From positions 6,319,501 to 6,383,500 of the forward strand of contig NC_083570.1 in NCBI RefSeq assembly GCF_027579695.1: a stretch of 64,000 nucleotides of DNA. Reading direction: 5' to 3'. Made by a program: the position numbers and the translations under genes. Position 1 is the stretch's first letter, and each line of letters begins with the position of its first letter. Under the pieces are notes generated by a model, which was not told the origin of the DNA, did not search any database, and was given only the letters and a program-made list of their open reading frames with translations. Of this stretch, positions 9,498 through 21,690 are shown piece after piece. The DNA is from Neoarius graeffei. Taxonomy: Eukaryota > Chordata > Actinopteri > Siluriformes > Ariidae.

Positions 9498-12400
9498 ATT
9501 CTACCAAATCGCAGTGACGTACTTCCGGTTAATATGAGACGCACACGCGCGCCGCCGTGAGTCAGTACAACGTTGGACGCCGTGGAGTTCAGAGCTGCCT
9601 TGTGGTCTTCCTTCCAGAGCTGTGCTTTTTTTTTTAAAATTAAATTCGGTTTTATACAGGTAATTGATATTTATGGATATATTATATTCCTTTTCTTATA
9701 GTTTCTATGATTTTTTTTCTGTTAGAAATTTCCGACTTCTTTATGTTTTGGGAGTTGTTTTATTAATGTTAGTCACATGGACTCGTATAACTTCACGAGA
9801 GCTTTCATACCTCAGTTTGTGTAAAGCCTAACGAGGAACTTTAGGGAAGTAAGTGATAGTTCCCTTAAAAGATTCACTAAGAAGGGAAAGTAAGTGATAG
9901 TTTCCCTACAGTCTAAATTCGTAATACTGTTATTCTACTTAAAAGTCGACAATGTCATTAAAATTGGGAATAAAAAAGGGAAGTAAGTGTTAGTTCCCTA
10001 GAAAAAAAAAAAGGGGGGGAAAGTAAGTGATAGTTTCCCTACACATGATCCACAGTCGTATGAATTTTGGGAAACACTACGTTCATAATCTTCGATCTAG
10101 CTTTGCTTCGAAGAATATTCAATGAGTGGCGTACAACTCTGCTGTATGGATGCTCCAAACGGAATTCCGTTGTTCCTTTTTGAGACAATGACAATAAATA
10201 TTCAGAACCTGAATAAGACTTGTGAATTCTTATTCACACTACATATTACTTGTTCAGATTCTGAATCTGAATAAGACTTGTGAATTCCTATTCACACTAC
10301 ATATATTTATTACTTGTTCACGGCAATTAATATGTATGACCCAGGAACTTCAACTGAAACCACATCCTCAGAAGATTTGAAAACTTCTATATCTGCCATG
10401 TTTTCAGAGATGAAAACTGATCTGAAACAACATGTAGAACAGTTTGTTGCGACTGCCATCGAAAACTACGCTTATAATGAAGATTTCTGGAGTGATGAAG
10501 AGGAGGAATCTCACGGGAATATCTCTAATGCAGATCTTGCTGGTGACTTAGAAAAAATTCTTTCTCAAGATAAAGATCAACAGAAAGAGAAAAATGCTGC
10601 CGCAAGCGAGTTCCAGGACCTCGCCCAGGAGTTTGCCACAAGTGAGAAAACAAGCCCACCAATCGATGACGATCTGGTGAAGATCATAGATGGTCTCATC
10701 AATGACAAACTACCCGAAGAAAAACTCGACGAGCTTACTGACAAATATGCCAGACTGGAAAATTGTAAGCTCTTACTGGCTCCTAAGACGAACAGGACTG
10801 TGTGGACTCAGCTTAAAGACAACACCAAGAAAGCAGATACTGGAATGCAGAGATGTCAACGGATGTTTTTAACTGCAGCTTATGCTATCCTTGATGCCTC
10901 GAAAACAGTATCCGGAGAAATGAAAACCAAACTAGTCCATGCTTTGGTGCTTATCCTGTCTGGCAATGGAGAAATCAATCTGAAGAGGAGAGAGCTGCTA
11001 AAGCCAGGTCTCAATGCCCAATACAATGCTTTATGCAATGCCTCAACTCCTATTACAACAGAGTTGTTTGGTGATGATGTGGAGAAAGAAATTGATGCAG
11101 TGACCAAAGCAAACAAGTTAGGAAAAAAGCTTATACCCCCTAGGAAGAGTCGTGGTTCATGTTTTCAGCCCTATGGCCAGGGAAGGTCTTCAGATCGCTT
11201 TGGCTCAGCGAGGGGTCGTTATGGCGGCCGAGGATTCAACAGGCCTTTTTCAGGAGGACGTCGGCGAAGTCCGCATCCTACAACAAGAGCACTCAGAATT
11301 AACTCCTCCATAACAGGTCAGCTATGATAACTTGATAAATATACTACTCAGGTCACGACAGCCTTTTATAGCTGTGCAAATAAGCCGTTATTTGAAGGAA
11401 TGGAGAAAGATCACTATGGATCCTTACATTTTGCAATGTGTAAGCAACTGTCCCATTGAATTTGACTATGATCCCTCCTGTATCCAAAATGTCACTAACT
11501 ATGAGCATAAATTCTCCCCAGCTCAACAAGAGGCCATTGGCAATGAAATGGAGACATTTTTGAACAAGCATATTATTGAGCCTGCAGTCCCAGAACGAGA
11601 AGAAGTTATTTCACCCATTTTTGTTACCCCCAAAAAAGAACCAGGAACGTTCAGGGTTATATTCAACCTTCAATCTCTGAATGACGCGGTTACCTACCAC
11701 AAGTTTAAAATGGATACTGTTGAATCAGCTATCAAATTAATGAAACAAGGATGCTACATGTCATCTATAGATTTACGCGATGCTTACTATTCAGTCCCCA
11801 TCAAGCCCCAGTTTAGGAAGTACCTCAAGTTTGTCTGGAGGGGTAGATCGTTCCAATATACGGCACTGCCCATGGGTTTATCCAGCAGCCCTCGAATATT
11901 TACCAAGATTTTGAAACTGGTATTTGCCACCTTGCGATCCCAGTTTGGACACTCGTGTCTGGGATATATGGATGATTCATTTTATACTGCAGATACACTT
12001 GCTCTATGTCAAGAAGCCACCTTGCATGCGGCCCAGTTATTCACTAAGCTTGGTTTTGTTGTACATCCCACCAAGTCTGTTTTTTTATCCCTGTCAGTCT
12101 TTGGAGTTTCTGGGATTCGTTTTAGATTCTGCCCATATGAGAGTCACTATTCCAGAGAGAAAAGCATCCAAAATTGTGAGTTTGTGCCAGAATTTTCTAC
12201 GGGACAAACTTTTCACCATTCGCGAGGTAGCTTTGCTTATTGGAACTCTTGTCTCCACATTCCCTGGGGTTGAGATTGGACCGCTACATTATAGATCCTT
12301 AGAGCAAGATAAAGACATTGCCCTATGTAGAGATTTGGGCAGTTTTGATGACTGCATGTCCTTATTGAAAGAAAGCCGAGTAGAGTTGAACTGGTGGATA

Positions 12401-13259
12401 TGCTCCATCCCTCACAGTTCTCGAATCATTGACCATGGGGTGCCGGAGGTTGTCCTTAACACAGATGCTTCTGGAAGGGGATGGGGTGCTACTTCGGGCA
12501 GTTGTTCTACTCAGGGTTTGTGGTCGCCTGAGGAGGCTTTTTACCATATCAATGTTTTAGAATTATTGGCTGTCAAATTGGGCTTAAGAGCTCTTCTTGA
12601 TCAAACTCGAAATCAACACATCCGTATCACTTCAAACAATACCACCACAGTGATCTACATTAATGCCATGGGAGGTTGTAGGGCTCCAGCTTGTGACACC
12701 ATTGCAAAAGATATTTGGTCATGGGCGGTAGAATGTGAGAACTGGCTGTCCGCAGCACATGTAGCTGGAATTCGAAATACCATTGCAGATCATTTATCAT
12801 GCCAGTTGAACCCTGAGGTGGAATGGGAACTGAGTCCTAATATATTCAGGAAGCTTACGCACTGTTTTGGTGTTCCTGATATTGACTTGTTTGCAAGTAG
12901 ACTGAACCACAAGGTTAAGTCCTATGTGTCATGGAAGCCTGACCCGCACTCAACATATATAGATGCTTTCTCGTTAAATTGGGGAGAATTTGCTAATGCC
13001 TATGCATTTCCCCCGTTTTGTCTAATTGGCAGGTGCCTTCAGAAGGTCACCCTAGAGCAAGCCACCTTGATTATTGTTGTCCCAGTGTGGAATACACAAG
13101 CACGGTTCACCAATTTACTTAGGCTGTTGATCGATCATCCTCGAGTTGTCCGAGTGACCAAGGGAATCCTCTCAAACCCACTGCACGGCAAGGTCCATCC
13201 ACTGAGTCCCAAACTCCATCTTCTGGTATGCAGAATATCAGGAAGGAGTTCTCTAAGCA

Positions 13260-13621
13260 GGGGCGGCACGGTGGTGTAGTGGTTAGCGCTGTCGCCTCAC
13301 AGCAAGAAGGTCCTGGGTTCGAGCCCCAGGGCCGGCGAGGGCCTTTCTGTGTGGAGTTTGCATGTTCTCCCCGTGTCCGCGTGGGTTTCCCCCACAGTCC
13401 AAAGACATGCAGGTTAGGTTAACTGGTGACTCTAAATTGACCGTAGGTGTGAATGTGAGTGTGAATGGTTGTCTGTGTCTATGTGTCAGCCCTGTGATGA
13501 CCTGGCGACTTGTCCAGGGTGTACCCCGCCTTTCGCCCGTAGTCAGCTGGGATAGGCTCCAGCTTGCCTGCGACCCTGTAGAAGGATAAAGCGGCTAGAG
13601 ATAATGAGATGAGATGAGATG
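13260..13621 (+). mobile_element. V-SINE inserted in the DIRS fossil, 13-14-bp target duplication
   Basis: It has the same head, core and tail as the SINE at 1522-1900, but lacks about 17 bp in the core (GTGGGTTT joins CCCCCACAG directly). The tail is (ATGAG)n. The target duplication AGTTCTCTAAGCA is at 13247-13259 and 13622-13634. It is younger than the DIRS copy it interrupts. Confidence 0.93.
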
Positions 13622-14660
13622 AGTTCTCTAAGCACAACATGCCTTCAGAAATTATTGAGGTCCTCCTATGTGCCTGGCGAGACGGAACACAGAAGCAATA
13701 TAACGTCTACCTGCACAAATGGACCCAGTTTTGTTTACAAAGGAAAGTGGATTCCATGCAGCCCACTGTGAATGATGTGCTCGAGTTTCTCCACGATTGG
13801 TACAAGAAGGGCTTAGCCTATTCCACTATGAACACAGCGCGTTCAGCTTTATCTAATTATTTAATGGGCACACCCTTATCTGGAACTCATTATACTGTGG
13901 CCAATCATCCATTTATTGTTCGTTATTTCAGGGGTGTTTTCAATTGTCGAAAACCTTTACCCAGGTACTCCTGAAACATGGGATGTTGATGTTGTGTTAG
14001 ATTATATGAAGTTATTATACCCTTTGGACAAGCTTTCATTAAAAGAACTTGCGTTAAAGTTAGTGGGCGTTCTTGCCCTTACCTCAGGACGGAGATGTCA
14101 AACTTTAGTTCATTTGGATATTGAATGCATGAAGAAAACACAGAATTATCATTTATTCCAACTAACGGAGCACATGAAGCAGAGTAGACCAGGAAATACG
14201 TTTGATTCCTTCTACATAATAAAATACCAGGAACAGGAATTGTGTAAACACTAGAACATTATCTTCAGCGAACTTTGTTACATTGTCAGCCTGGACACAC
14301 AAAACTGTTGCTTTCGTATGTTAAGCCTTTTTCACCATTTGGAACCAGCACAGTTGGTCGATGGATTAAAACACTTCTTGACTTAAGTGGCATAAACACT
14401 GCTAACTTTAAGGCGCACAGCACTCGTTCCGCTAGCGTAAGTAAAGCTAGTCAAACGGTTCCAGTAGATACTATTTTGAAACATGTAGGCTGGTCTGCAG
14501 AGTCAGCTTTCCGCAAATTCTATGACAAACCTGTTGTAACGAATGGTGCTTTCCAAAATGCTTTCCTGGAATAAAAAATTGTTTTCTTGCAAGGATGGTT
14601 GTGTCCATAATTGTGCTTTAAAATCTCATGTTAACCGGAAGTACGTCACTGCGATTTGGT

Positions 14661-14924
14661 AGAATTGAAAATTAAACGAGACTTACCTGTAAGTTGAAGT
14701 TCGATGATAATTCTACCAAATCCGCAGTGGTACTGAGGGTTAACATGCCCTCCCTTAATTCACCCAACCCTATTTATTCCTAACTATTATGTCCACAACC
14801 TTTGAAGTCTGACTCTCAGCGGTGCGCGTGTGCATCTCATGTTAACCCTCAGTACCACTGCGGATTTGGTAGAATTATCATCGAACTTCAACTTACAGGT
14901 AAGTCTCGTTTAATTTTCAATTCT
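14661..14924. repeat. Perfect 86-bp inverted repeat with 92-nt spacer at the DIRS 3' end
   Basis: The arm 14661-14746 is the exact reverse complement of 14839-14924. Within the arms, TTCTACCAAATCCGCAGTGG resembles the outer DIRS end TTCTACCAAATCGCAGTGAC, but the following bases differ (TACTGAGGG against GTACTTCCGG). It may be the internal complementary region known for DIRS elements, or a tiny deleted relative lying end to end with the large copy. Confidence 0.9.
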
Positions 14925-15534
14925 ATCTCGAGTTCTGATTTTAAAATGTGATTTAACCGCATACACTTCATGGACAGAAAGAAAGGACAAAATGGGAAAA
15001 GAAAATAAATGACCTGAAACCCTTCGAATCTCACTTTGGGACAGGGCCAGTTTAGGGCTAATAATGAGGTAAAACAATTCAATAATGATGTGATTTGAAA
15101 CAGGGGAGGTCAACAGGTGATTGTAGTCATGATTCGGTAAAAATCAGGATCCAGGAAAGGCCCAGTCTGTCCTCGAGTGGCAACATTATAAAGTGGTAAA
15201 CGCTTTACTGTCCCAACGGTTTCTGATTTGGGGTTGTGGATACACTGGTCATGATTACATCTTTTTTAAAAATATTTGGTCTCTTAATATTATTCTGGTC
15301 GTTCTAGTGACTCCATGGTTAATGTGATGCTCCACCATGTGGGTACTCTGCTCGAGACACCTGTATGAACCTGAAGGGAATCGACTACATACACATCCGC
15401 TTTAAATGAATAAAGAAGGCCACTCTTTAGTCATAACATGGCTGCAGAAAGAAGCCGCTCCAGTCACCTGATCAGCAAAACTTGATAAAAGAAGAAGGAT
15501 TTGTGAATGAAAACAGACAACGTACAGGCAGCCC
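14925..15534. other. Non-coding spacer
   Basis: No conserved coding or named repeat was recognised. Open frames on the minus strand lack any family pattern. Confidence 0.4.
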
Positions 15535-16130
15535 CAGAAATACCACCAGCTGATTTGGGCAGCAAAATTGTGATTAAAATCAAGAAAAGCAGCCGAGAAA
15601 CAGCAGCAAGTCTTGATCTCGATGAGAATTAGCAGATACAACTAGATGAAATACGATTCAAATCAGGACCATGGAGCATGGGGACAGAGGAAGAGTAACG
15701 CAGCAGAAACCATTCATCAGCCTCAAGAAGAAGAAAATAAAGGTGACATTTGCAAAAGAAACACAGCAGCTTCTGGAGAAGCATCTTATTTTCAGATGAA
15801 TCCAAACTGAACTTGGATGGATGTGGTGGTCGAGTGTTTGTGTGGAGAAAGCCAGGAGAAGAATTCCAATCAAACTGCACTAGGGTACTATTAAGCACGG
15901 AGGAGGCTGGGGCTGTTTTTCCTACAGCGCTGTTGGTGAGCTTGTGTTCAATAACGGCGTCATGAACTTTCAGAAATCTGCAGAGAAATGATTCAACCAA
16001 CAGAAGTGGATTTTTCAGAAGGATAATGAACCAAAGCAGATGACTGACAGCGATAAACATGTCTCTGCCAACTGTACTGAACACAGTTGCACACAATTAT
16101 ACACAAAATATACAGATAAAAAAGAAAGTT
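15535..16130 (+). pseudogene. Heavily decayed Tc1-like transposase
   Basis: The segment near 15760-15870 reads SFWRSILFSDESKLNLDGCG followed by GRVFVWRKPGEEFQ, the Tc1 block around the second catalytic aspartate (usually VLFSDESKFNLFGSDGR-xx-VWRKPGE). Further on, ATGAACTTTCAGAAATCTGC and WIFQKDNEPKQ recall the IMNAxxY and FQQDNDPKHT blocks. Several frames are needed to follow it and the inverted ends were not found. It is an old Tc1/mariner remnant upstream of finTRIM copy 2. Confidence 0.7.
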
Positions 16131-16621
16131 TCCTGTAACTTGTTTAAATGATCAATAAAACATCATCTTTTTATCATCTAAACCTTTATCTTTCTGGCTG
16201 CTGAGTCATTAATATTGCGACGTTCTCTTCTGCATTTCCTGGACAGAAAGTTTCTTCCTGAATTCGACAAGAAAGAGGAGGGAATGTGTGAATTAGTGAA
16301 GGTCAGAAGTGTGTGTTGTGATGGAGAAAACAAGAGATGGATTGTTTGTGTTCAAACTCTTTAGATGAAGAGAGTTGGACTTCCAGATTTTTCTGAATGA
16401 TGTTGTTTTTTTTTTTTTTTCCACTGTTTTTTTTTTTGGACATTTTAGTGGAGTCCACTGAATCAACGTTCATAAAATGTCATGAAATTAATCCTAATCA
16501 GTGCAGCTACATGGGTTACATTTCTGCACTGAAAGGAGATGAAATGGTTAATAGAGGAGTGTTCATGACCTCTGTGTTTGTGCTCCTCTTCTTCCTATCA
16601 CTCTCTCTCTTTCACACACAG

Positions 16622-16693
16622 GACCAGGAAGTGACTTGTCATTTCAGAGAAAACAAAACTGATCTCTCTCCCTTTCGGTGTGAGTTCAGGAAA
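16622..16693 (+). other. Predicted 5' UTR part of finTRIM copy 2 exon 1
   Basis: A pyrimidine-rich tract ending TTTCACACACAG (AG at 16620-16621) precedes GACCAGGAAGTGAC, and the same arrangement occurs at 58240-58254 before copy 3. It suggests that the coding first exon is preceded by a spliced untranslated exon. The start ATG at 16694 sits in AAAATGG context. Confidence 0.45.
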
Positions 16694-18664
16694 ATGGCCG
16701 AGGCCAGTATTTCAGTAGATCAGCTTTCTGTGGACCAGTTCATGTGTCCAGTGTGTCTGGATCTCCTGAAGGATCCGGTGGCTATCTCCTGTGGTCACAG
16801 TTTCTGTAAGGCGTGTATTAATGGCTTCTGGGATCAGAAGGACGTCTACAGCTGTCCTCAGTGCAGAGACACTTTCACTACAAGGCCTGTTCTACGCAGA
16901 AACAACATGCTGGCTGAAGTGGTGGAGAAACTGAAGAAGACTGAAGTCCAAGATGTGGAGTGTGATTTCTGCACCGGGAGAAAACACAAAGCCGTCAAGT
17001 CTTGTCTGATGTGTTTGACTTCATTTTGTGAAACTCATCTGAAACCTCATCTTGAAGTTCCTGCTTTGAAAAAACACACATTAATTGAAGCCTCAGCAAA
17101 ACTCCAAGAGAAGATCTGCTCTGAACATAACAAGCTAATTGAGATCTACTGTCGTACTGATCAAACCTGCATCTGTTATTTGTGCATGTTGGAGAAACAT
17201 AAAGACCATGACGCTGTTTCAGTTGCAACAGAAAGAGATGAGAAACAGGTGAGAATGAGAAATCTTTCCAGAATTAAATCATCTTAATTATAGTTTCCCA
17301 TCTAGAAACAGGTGCTTTAGTCAGTGATATGATTTGAACTTTAATTTCAATGTGTGTCTCAATCCGAAGGATTCTGTAAAAGCTGATTAAAATTGTCTGT
17401 GTTCTGGTGAACAGAGTGTTAAATTTATCTTCAGTGATGGTCGTAATCTGGTTCGGGGTGGGTTTCCTGATAACGGTGCCCTTTAGACCTAAAGAGAGGT
17501 GAGAGACCCTCTTAAGGAACAAACGTTGTCTCTGGATGTGGTTTTCCCGAACTCACTCGTAAGAAGGAGTCTAAAGAGCAACAGGATGAAGAGCGTCTTT
17601 GCAGTTCGCATCCCCGATATAGGCATTAGTAGCTGCTAAAAGCAATCATATTAGACATAACTAACAGTGTCCAAGTTAACTAACTATGTGTAAACATTAG
17701 ACGTGGATAAGACTATGGCAACGTTGGCGGGCAAATCCACAGAAAGTCACATAACTAATCAGACTGCATAAAATAAAACATTTATGTCCCTCAATATGCT
17801 TCCGCAGGTGGGATGGCGAGTTTTTGTAGGCTGTGATGTGCTCCGTTTTAGGCAAACAAAGCAAACATTTAAAATGAAATGACTCTTTATTCCTCTCAGA
17901 AAACTGAACCATGGGTTCTAGCTATAGAACCGTGGGTGTGTGCATTCCCCAGAAGAACCGCCTCCTTCCATTCTGCCGTCAACTGATCGTGTTAAATAAT
18001 GCTGCGGAGAAATCATTGATATTGATTTTATCCAGTCTATGGATGTGACGTGACCCTAGTGATTACTGATAGACTGTCTCAGTGTCACCTGCGGAAAAAC
18101 CAATCACGTTTTAGAAAAGAAAAGAAAAAACATCCACTTTCAAAGCTGCTTCATAGTAACGAGTAATGAGGACCTTGATAGAAATGTAGTGGAGTAAAAA
18201 GTACGATATTTGTCTTTCAAATGGAGTGAAGTTAAAGTCATAAGTTTCCAAAGAAAATATTCAAGTAAAGTACAGATACTCAAAAAGTGTACTTAAGTAC
18301 AGAACTCAAGTAAATGTACTTCGTTACTGTCCACCTCTGATAATTAACTCGATGTATTTGCAATGTAGAAGAAAACTAATTGAACACCACCAGCAGATTC
18401 AACCCCAGTTTCCCCCGCTGACTGTGAGAGTCCCTCAGAGCCGCATGCGCATTCTGTGGATTCGGCAGCGAGCGAGTCGCTCTTTGTTTTGAACGAGTGC
18501 TCCGGGTCTCTCGTAAATTCCGAGCAAACTAAAGGACGACTTGTGCTACGATGTTGTTCGGGAAAACCACGTTAGCTTGATGATGGATCTTAAGAGGTCA
18601 TTTAAAACTCTCTTGGCCTTAAGAGGCTTTCGGGAAACCCAGCCCAGATCAGTTAGTGAACATT

Positions 18665-18730
<66 letters not shown>

Positions 18731-20565
18731 ACCTTCAGAGTGAAACATGAATGTACTTTGAACTGACATTAATATGGAACCAGTTCGCTCGTACTGTATA
18801 AAAAGCTGAATGTATTTTATTTGTCCTCAGAGTGAGTTAAAGGAGGAGCAGATGAAATCCCAGCAGAGAATCCAGGAGAAGCAGAAGAAGGTGCAGGAGC
18901 TGAAACAGGCTGTGAACACTATAAAGGTGAGCAGTGAGCAGAGACAGAGCTGCTCCGAGAAAAACACACAACATGGACAACGAGTCATTTACAGTCCCAG
19001 TAAGAGAGGGAATGATAGATGAGCTTTAAATCTTGTGTGTGTGTGTGTGTGTGTGTGTCCGAACAGCTCAGTGCACAGACAGCAGTGGAGGACAGTGAGA
19101 GGATCTTTACTGAGCTGATCAGCTCCATGGAGAAAAAGCGCTGGGAGGTGACGGAGCTGATCAGAGATCAGGAGAAGGCTGAACTGAGTCGAGCTGAACG
19201 ACTCCTGGAGCAACTGGAGCAGGAGATTGCTGATCTTCAGAGGAGAGTCACTGAGCTGGAGCAGCTTTCACACACACACGATCACATCCATTTCCTCCAG
19301 GTAACACTCACTGTCTGATCTACAGAGCCAGCTGTTCCTCACACACACTCTAAAACACCTCTCATTAAGGGAACAATAAATGTCCCTGTCTGACATCACA
19401 AGTGGGTTTTACATTTCATTTGCTTTCTGTAGGTTTTAGCTTCTGGACGTCAGTCTCCTACATGGGTCAGACTAGACTTTCGCACATCCAGCGTCACTGT
19501 CCATCAACATCTCTCATTTGATGGAGTGAGGAATTCTCTCTCAGATCTGAAAAAGAGACTCGAGGAATTCTGTGAGGAGGAATTCAACAAAATCCCTCCA
19601 CATGGTAAGAGGAGCTGTTCCTGCTGGAGAAACACAGTGATGTGTTATTTCTTAGCGATGCTCCTGCTTTCTTTTCTGCAGACACTTTATTCACCTGACA
19701 CTTTGAACTAAAACACTGATTTAAAATGAATAAACTGACTGGATCACTTTCAACTCTTTCCATCTTTTACACAAACTCATGTTTCTATTTTTCTCTCCAC
19801 AGCTGCAGCAGTTCAGATCATTTCAGGACCACAGAGCAGAGAAGAGTTTCTGAAATGTACATCTAACACACACACACACACACACACACACACTTCTAGG
19901 CCTGTCACAATTTTTGTTGGACGATATATTGTCTCAGAAATTATTGCGATAAACGATATTATTCTTGACGTCTTTTCAAGACCATTTCATGCCACTAGTA
20001 AAATAATAATGATCATGCAAATACACCTTCATAGAACAGTAAACTTTTTAATTGAGTCAGCTTATCCAGTTCAACAGTAGAATGTAAAAAATAAATATAA
20101 ATAAATAAGCCAAAGAAATAAAACAACAATCAAACAAAACCACTCACAACAAAAACAATAAATAAAATACAATTTATGGCTCTTAAAAATTGCACTGAAG
20201 TGAATATTAACTTGGCGCAGGGTAATAAAAAGACATTCTTTTCTTCACAGGCAACATTCTGCCAATCCAGTTTCTCAAAGATTAGTACCCAGATCAACAA
20301 AAAGTGCAAAGTAACAACGTATTGCCAGCTGTCATTTGGATAAAAGTCACAACAATTAGAACGAGATAACATGTAGGCAAGGGCGTAGGTTTGGTATTAA
20401 CATTGGTGGGGACAAAAACCCAATGCCAACCCCCAGTGGTGCCAACTTCAGGTCAACATTAGAGGGTCACAATATTTTGCTCCGTTGTGTTCCACCAAAA
20501 GAGTCTCCATCATCTCTCCAAAGGCCAGACTTTTAACATTTGAAGTTCAGAACTGTAGTAATTCA

Positions 20566-20611
<46 letters not shown>

Positions 20612-21690
20612 TAATAATAATAATATGAATTCCATTTGATTAACTGCAAATCTTGCATGTGATGATGAACTCATTCTACCAATTTGCAAATGTGTTTTCC
20701 AAGCGAATAGCGCACTGACTGTCGGGAGGGTGTATGTTCCTTTCCCTCATAAATGGAAATAAAACCCATCCGGAGCCTTAAACACTGCGTTCCATGAGGC
20801 TGGCAGGGGGAGTCGGCTCTCTTCTGTGGGATCTTTAACTAGTTTTAGAATGCTAGTTTAAGCTGATATGTGATTGATCTAACAGTAAAACAGCACGAGG
20901 GCTCGAGAACTTTGACAGGTTACAATTTTACTTGGCAACAGAATGCATCTGAATTCTGATTGGTTGTTGTATCTGATTTCTGATTGGTTGTTATATTATT
21001 ACCCTTTTGTGTTCTTGAGCCCAGAGTGGGGGGAGGAGGGAGTGACAGTGTTCTACAGAGAAAAGTTTTCACTGCAACCGAACTGCTGTTTTCGTGACCA
21101 CGCCCCCAGCGCGGATATTCATGTTCACATTGTTCAGTTTGTTTTTCTTTTTTATTTTAGATTTCTGTTCTCTGACTCTGGATCCCAACACGGCACATCG
21201 TCGCCTCATTCTGTCTGAGAAGAACAGAGTGGTGAGAGACAGTAAGAGAGAGCAGCGTTACTCTGATCATTCAGAGAGATTTGATTTCTGGCCTCAGGTG
21301 TTGTGTAAGGAGAGTGTGTGTGGACGCTGTTACTGGGAGGTGGAGTGGAGCGGTGATGATGTGTTCATATCAGTCTCATATAAAGACAACAGCAGGAAAG
21401 GACGGGGTAATGAGTGTCTGTTTGGACTCAACAATCAGTCCTGGAGTCTGTGGTGTTCTTCTTCTCTCTCTTTCTGGCACAACAACATTAAGACTGATCT
21501 GAGAGTTCCATCAGCCTCCAGAATAGGAGTGTATGTGGATCACAGTGCAGGAACTCTGTCCTTCTACAGCGTCTCTGACACGATGAAGCTCCTCCACAGA
21601 GTCCACACCACATTCACTCAGACTCTATACGCTGGGTTTGGGTTCTACTGGTCTCCTGGTTCTACAGTGAGATTGTGTGATCCAGAATAA
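16694..21690 (+). CDS. finTRIM copy 2: complete six-exon RING/B-box/coiled-coil/PRY-SPRY E3 ligase
   Basis: The coding exons are 16694-17248, 18831-18926, 19067-19300, 19433-19604, 19803-19856 and 21161-21690. All introns are GT-AG and the phases join to 546 residues plus stop. The protein starts MAEASISVDQLSVDQFMC. The RING is C18/C21/C33/H35/C38/C41/C54/C57; two B-box-like zinc-binding regions span about 90-130 and 140-180; the coiled coil is 186-295 (exons 2-3). A linker is in exon 4, and PRY (LDPNTAHRRLILSE) with SPRY (RCYWEVEW, AGTLSFY) fill 372-546. TRIM proteins with this order are RING E3 ubiquitin ligases; finTRIMs are a teleost family linked to antiviral response, with target choice by the B30.2 domain. 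Against copy 3 it lacks 12 residues between RING and B-box and 3 within the RING. Intron 5 holds repeats but leaves splice sites intact. Ligase activity is inferred from the family. Confidence 0.92.
18185..18345. repeat. Teleost interspersed repeat in finTRIM intron 1 (SINE-free allele of 1425-1975)
   Basis: This is the same repeat as at 1425-1975 but uninterrupted: AAGTACAGATACTCAAAAAG is continuous here. It gives the empty-site state for the V-SINE in copy 1. Confidence 0.6.
19890..20400. mobile_element. hAT-like non-autonomous repeat(s) in finTRIM intron 5
   Basis: The sequence CTAGGCCTGTCACAATTTTT followed by GATAAACGATATTATT words is a common fish hAT-type repeat start. A second repeat start, AAGGGCGTAGGTTTGGTATT, lies at about 20380. 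No transposase or full ends are visible. These account for much of the 1.3-kb intron. Confidence 0.45.
20570..20625. repeat. (AAT)n microsatellite
   Basis: About eighteen AAT units with one ACA interruption, inside finTRIM intron 5. Confidence 0.95.
21685..21690 (+). promoter_or_regulatory. AATAAA overlapping the finTRIM stop codon
   Basis: The last codons read CCA GAA TAA followed by AAG, so the hexamer AATAAA spans the stop. Use of this signal would give a very short 3' UTR. Other AATAAA motifs lie at about 21958-21975 and 22020-22030 and may be the real poly(A) signals. Confidence 0.4.

Larger units (their letters stand above)
9498..14924 (+). mobile_element. DIRS-type retroelement fossil (gag-like, RT-RNase H, tyrosine recombinase)
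   Basis: The parts in order are as follows. The left inverted end is 9498-9539; its complement is at 14624-14665 with one mismatch. A repeat-rich leader spans 9840-10313 and a gag-like region 10314-11327, ending Arg/Gly-rich. The reverse transcriptase is about 11400-12130 (GYMDDS motif), followed by RNase H (NTDASGRGWG) and a DLFASR-containing methylase-like domain to about 13250. A phage-type tyrosine recombinase follows at 13639-14574, with SGRRCQ and AHSTRSASVSK motifs. Tyrosine recombinase with RT and inverted rather than direct ends defines DIRS. A V-SINE has inserted between the RT-RNase H region and the recombinase. The element is broken, with about two or three breaks besides the SINE, and looks moderately young. 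The right limit is taken as the end of the palindrome at 14924. Confidence 0.88.

Noticed and set aside
16397-16693. N-terminal extension of finTRIM copy 2 upstream of the chosen ATG
   Set aside because: The upstream codons cross a predicted splice acceptor and are not shared as protein with copy 3. The ATG at 16694 opens the conserved MAEASISVD start in both copies.
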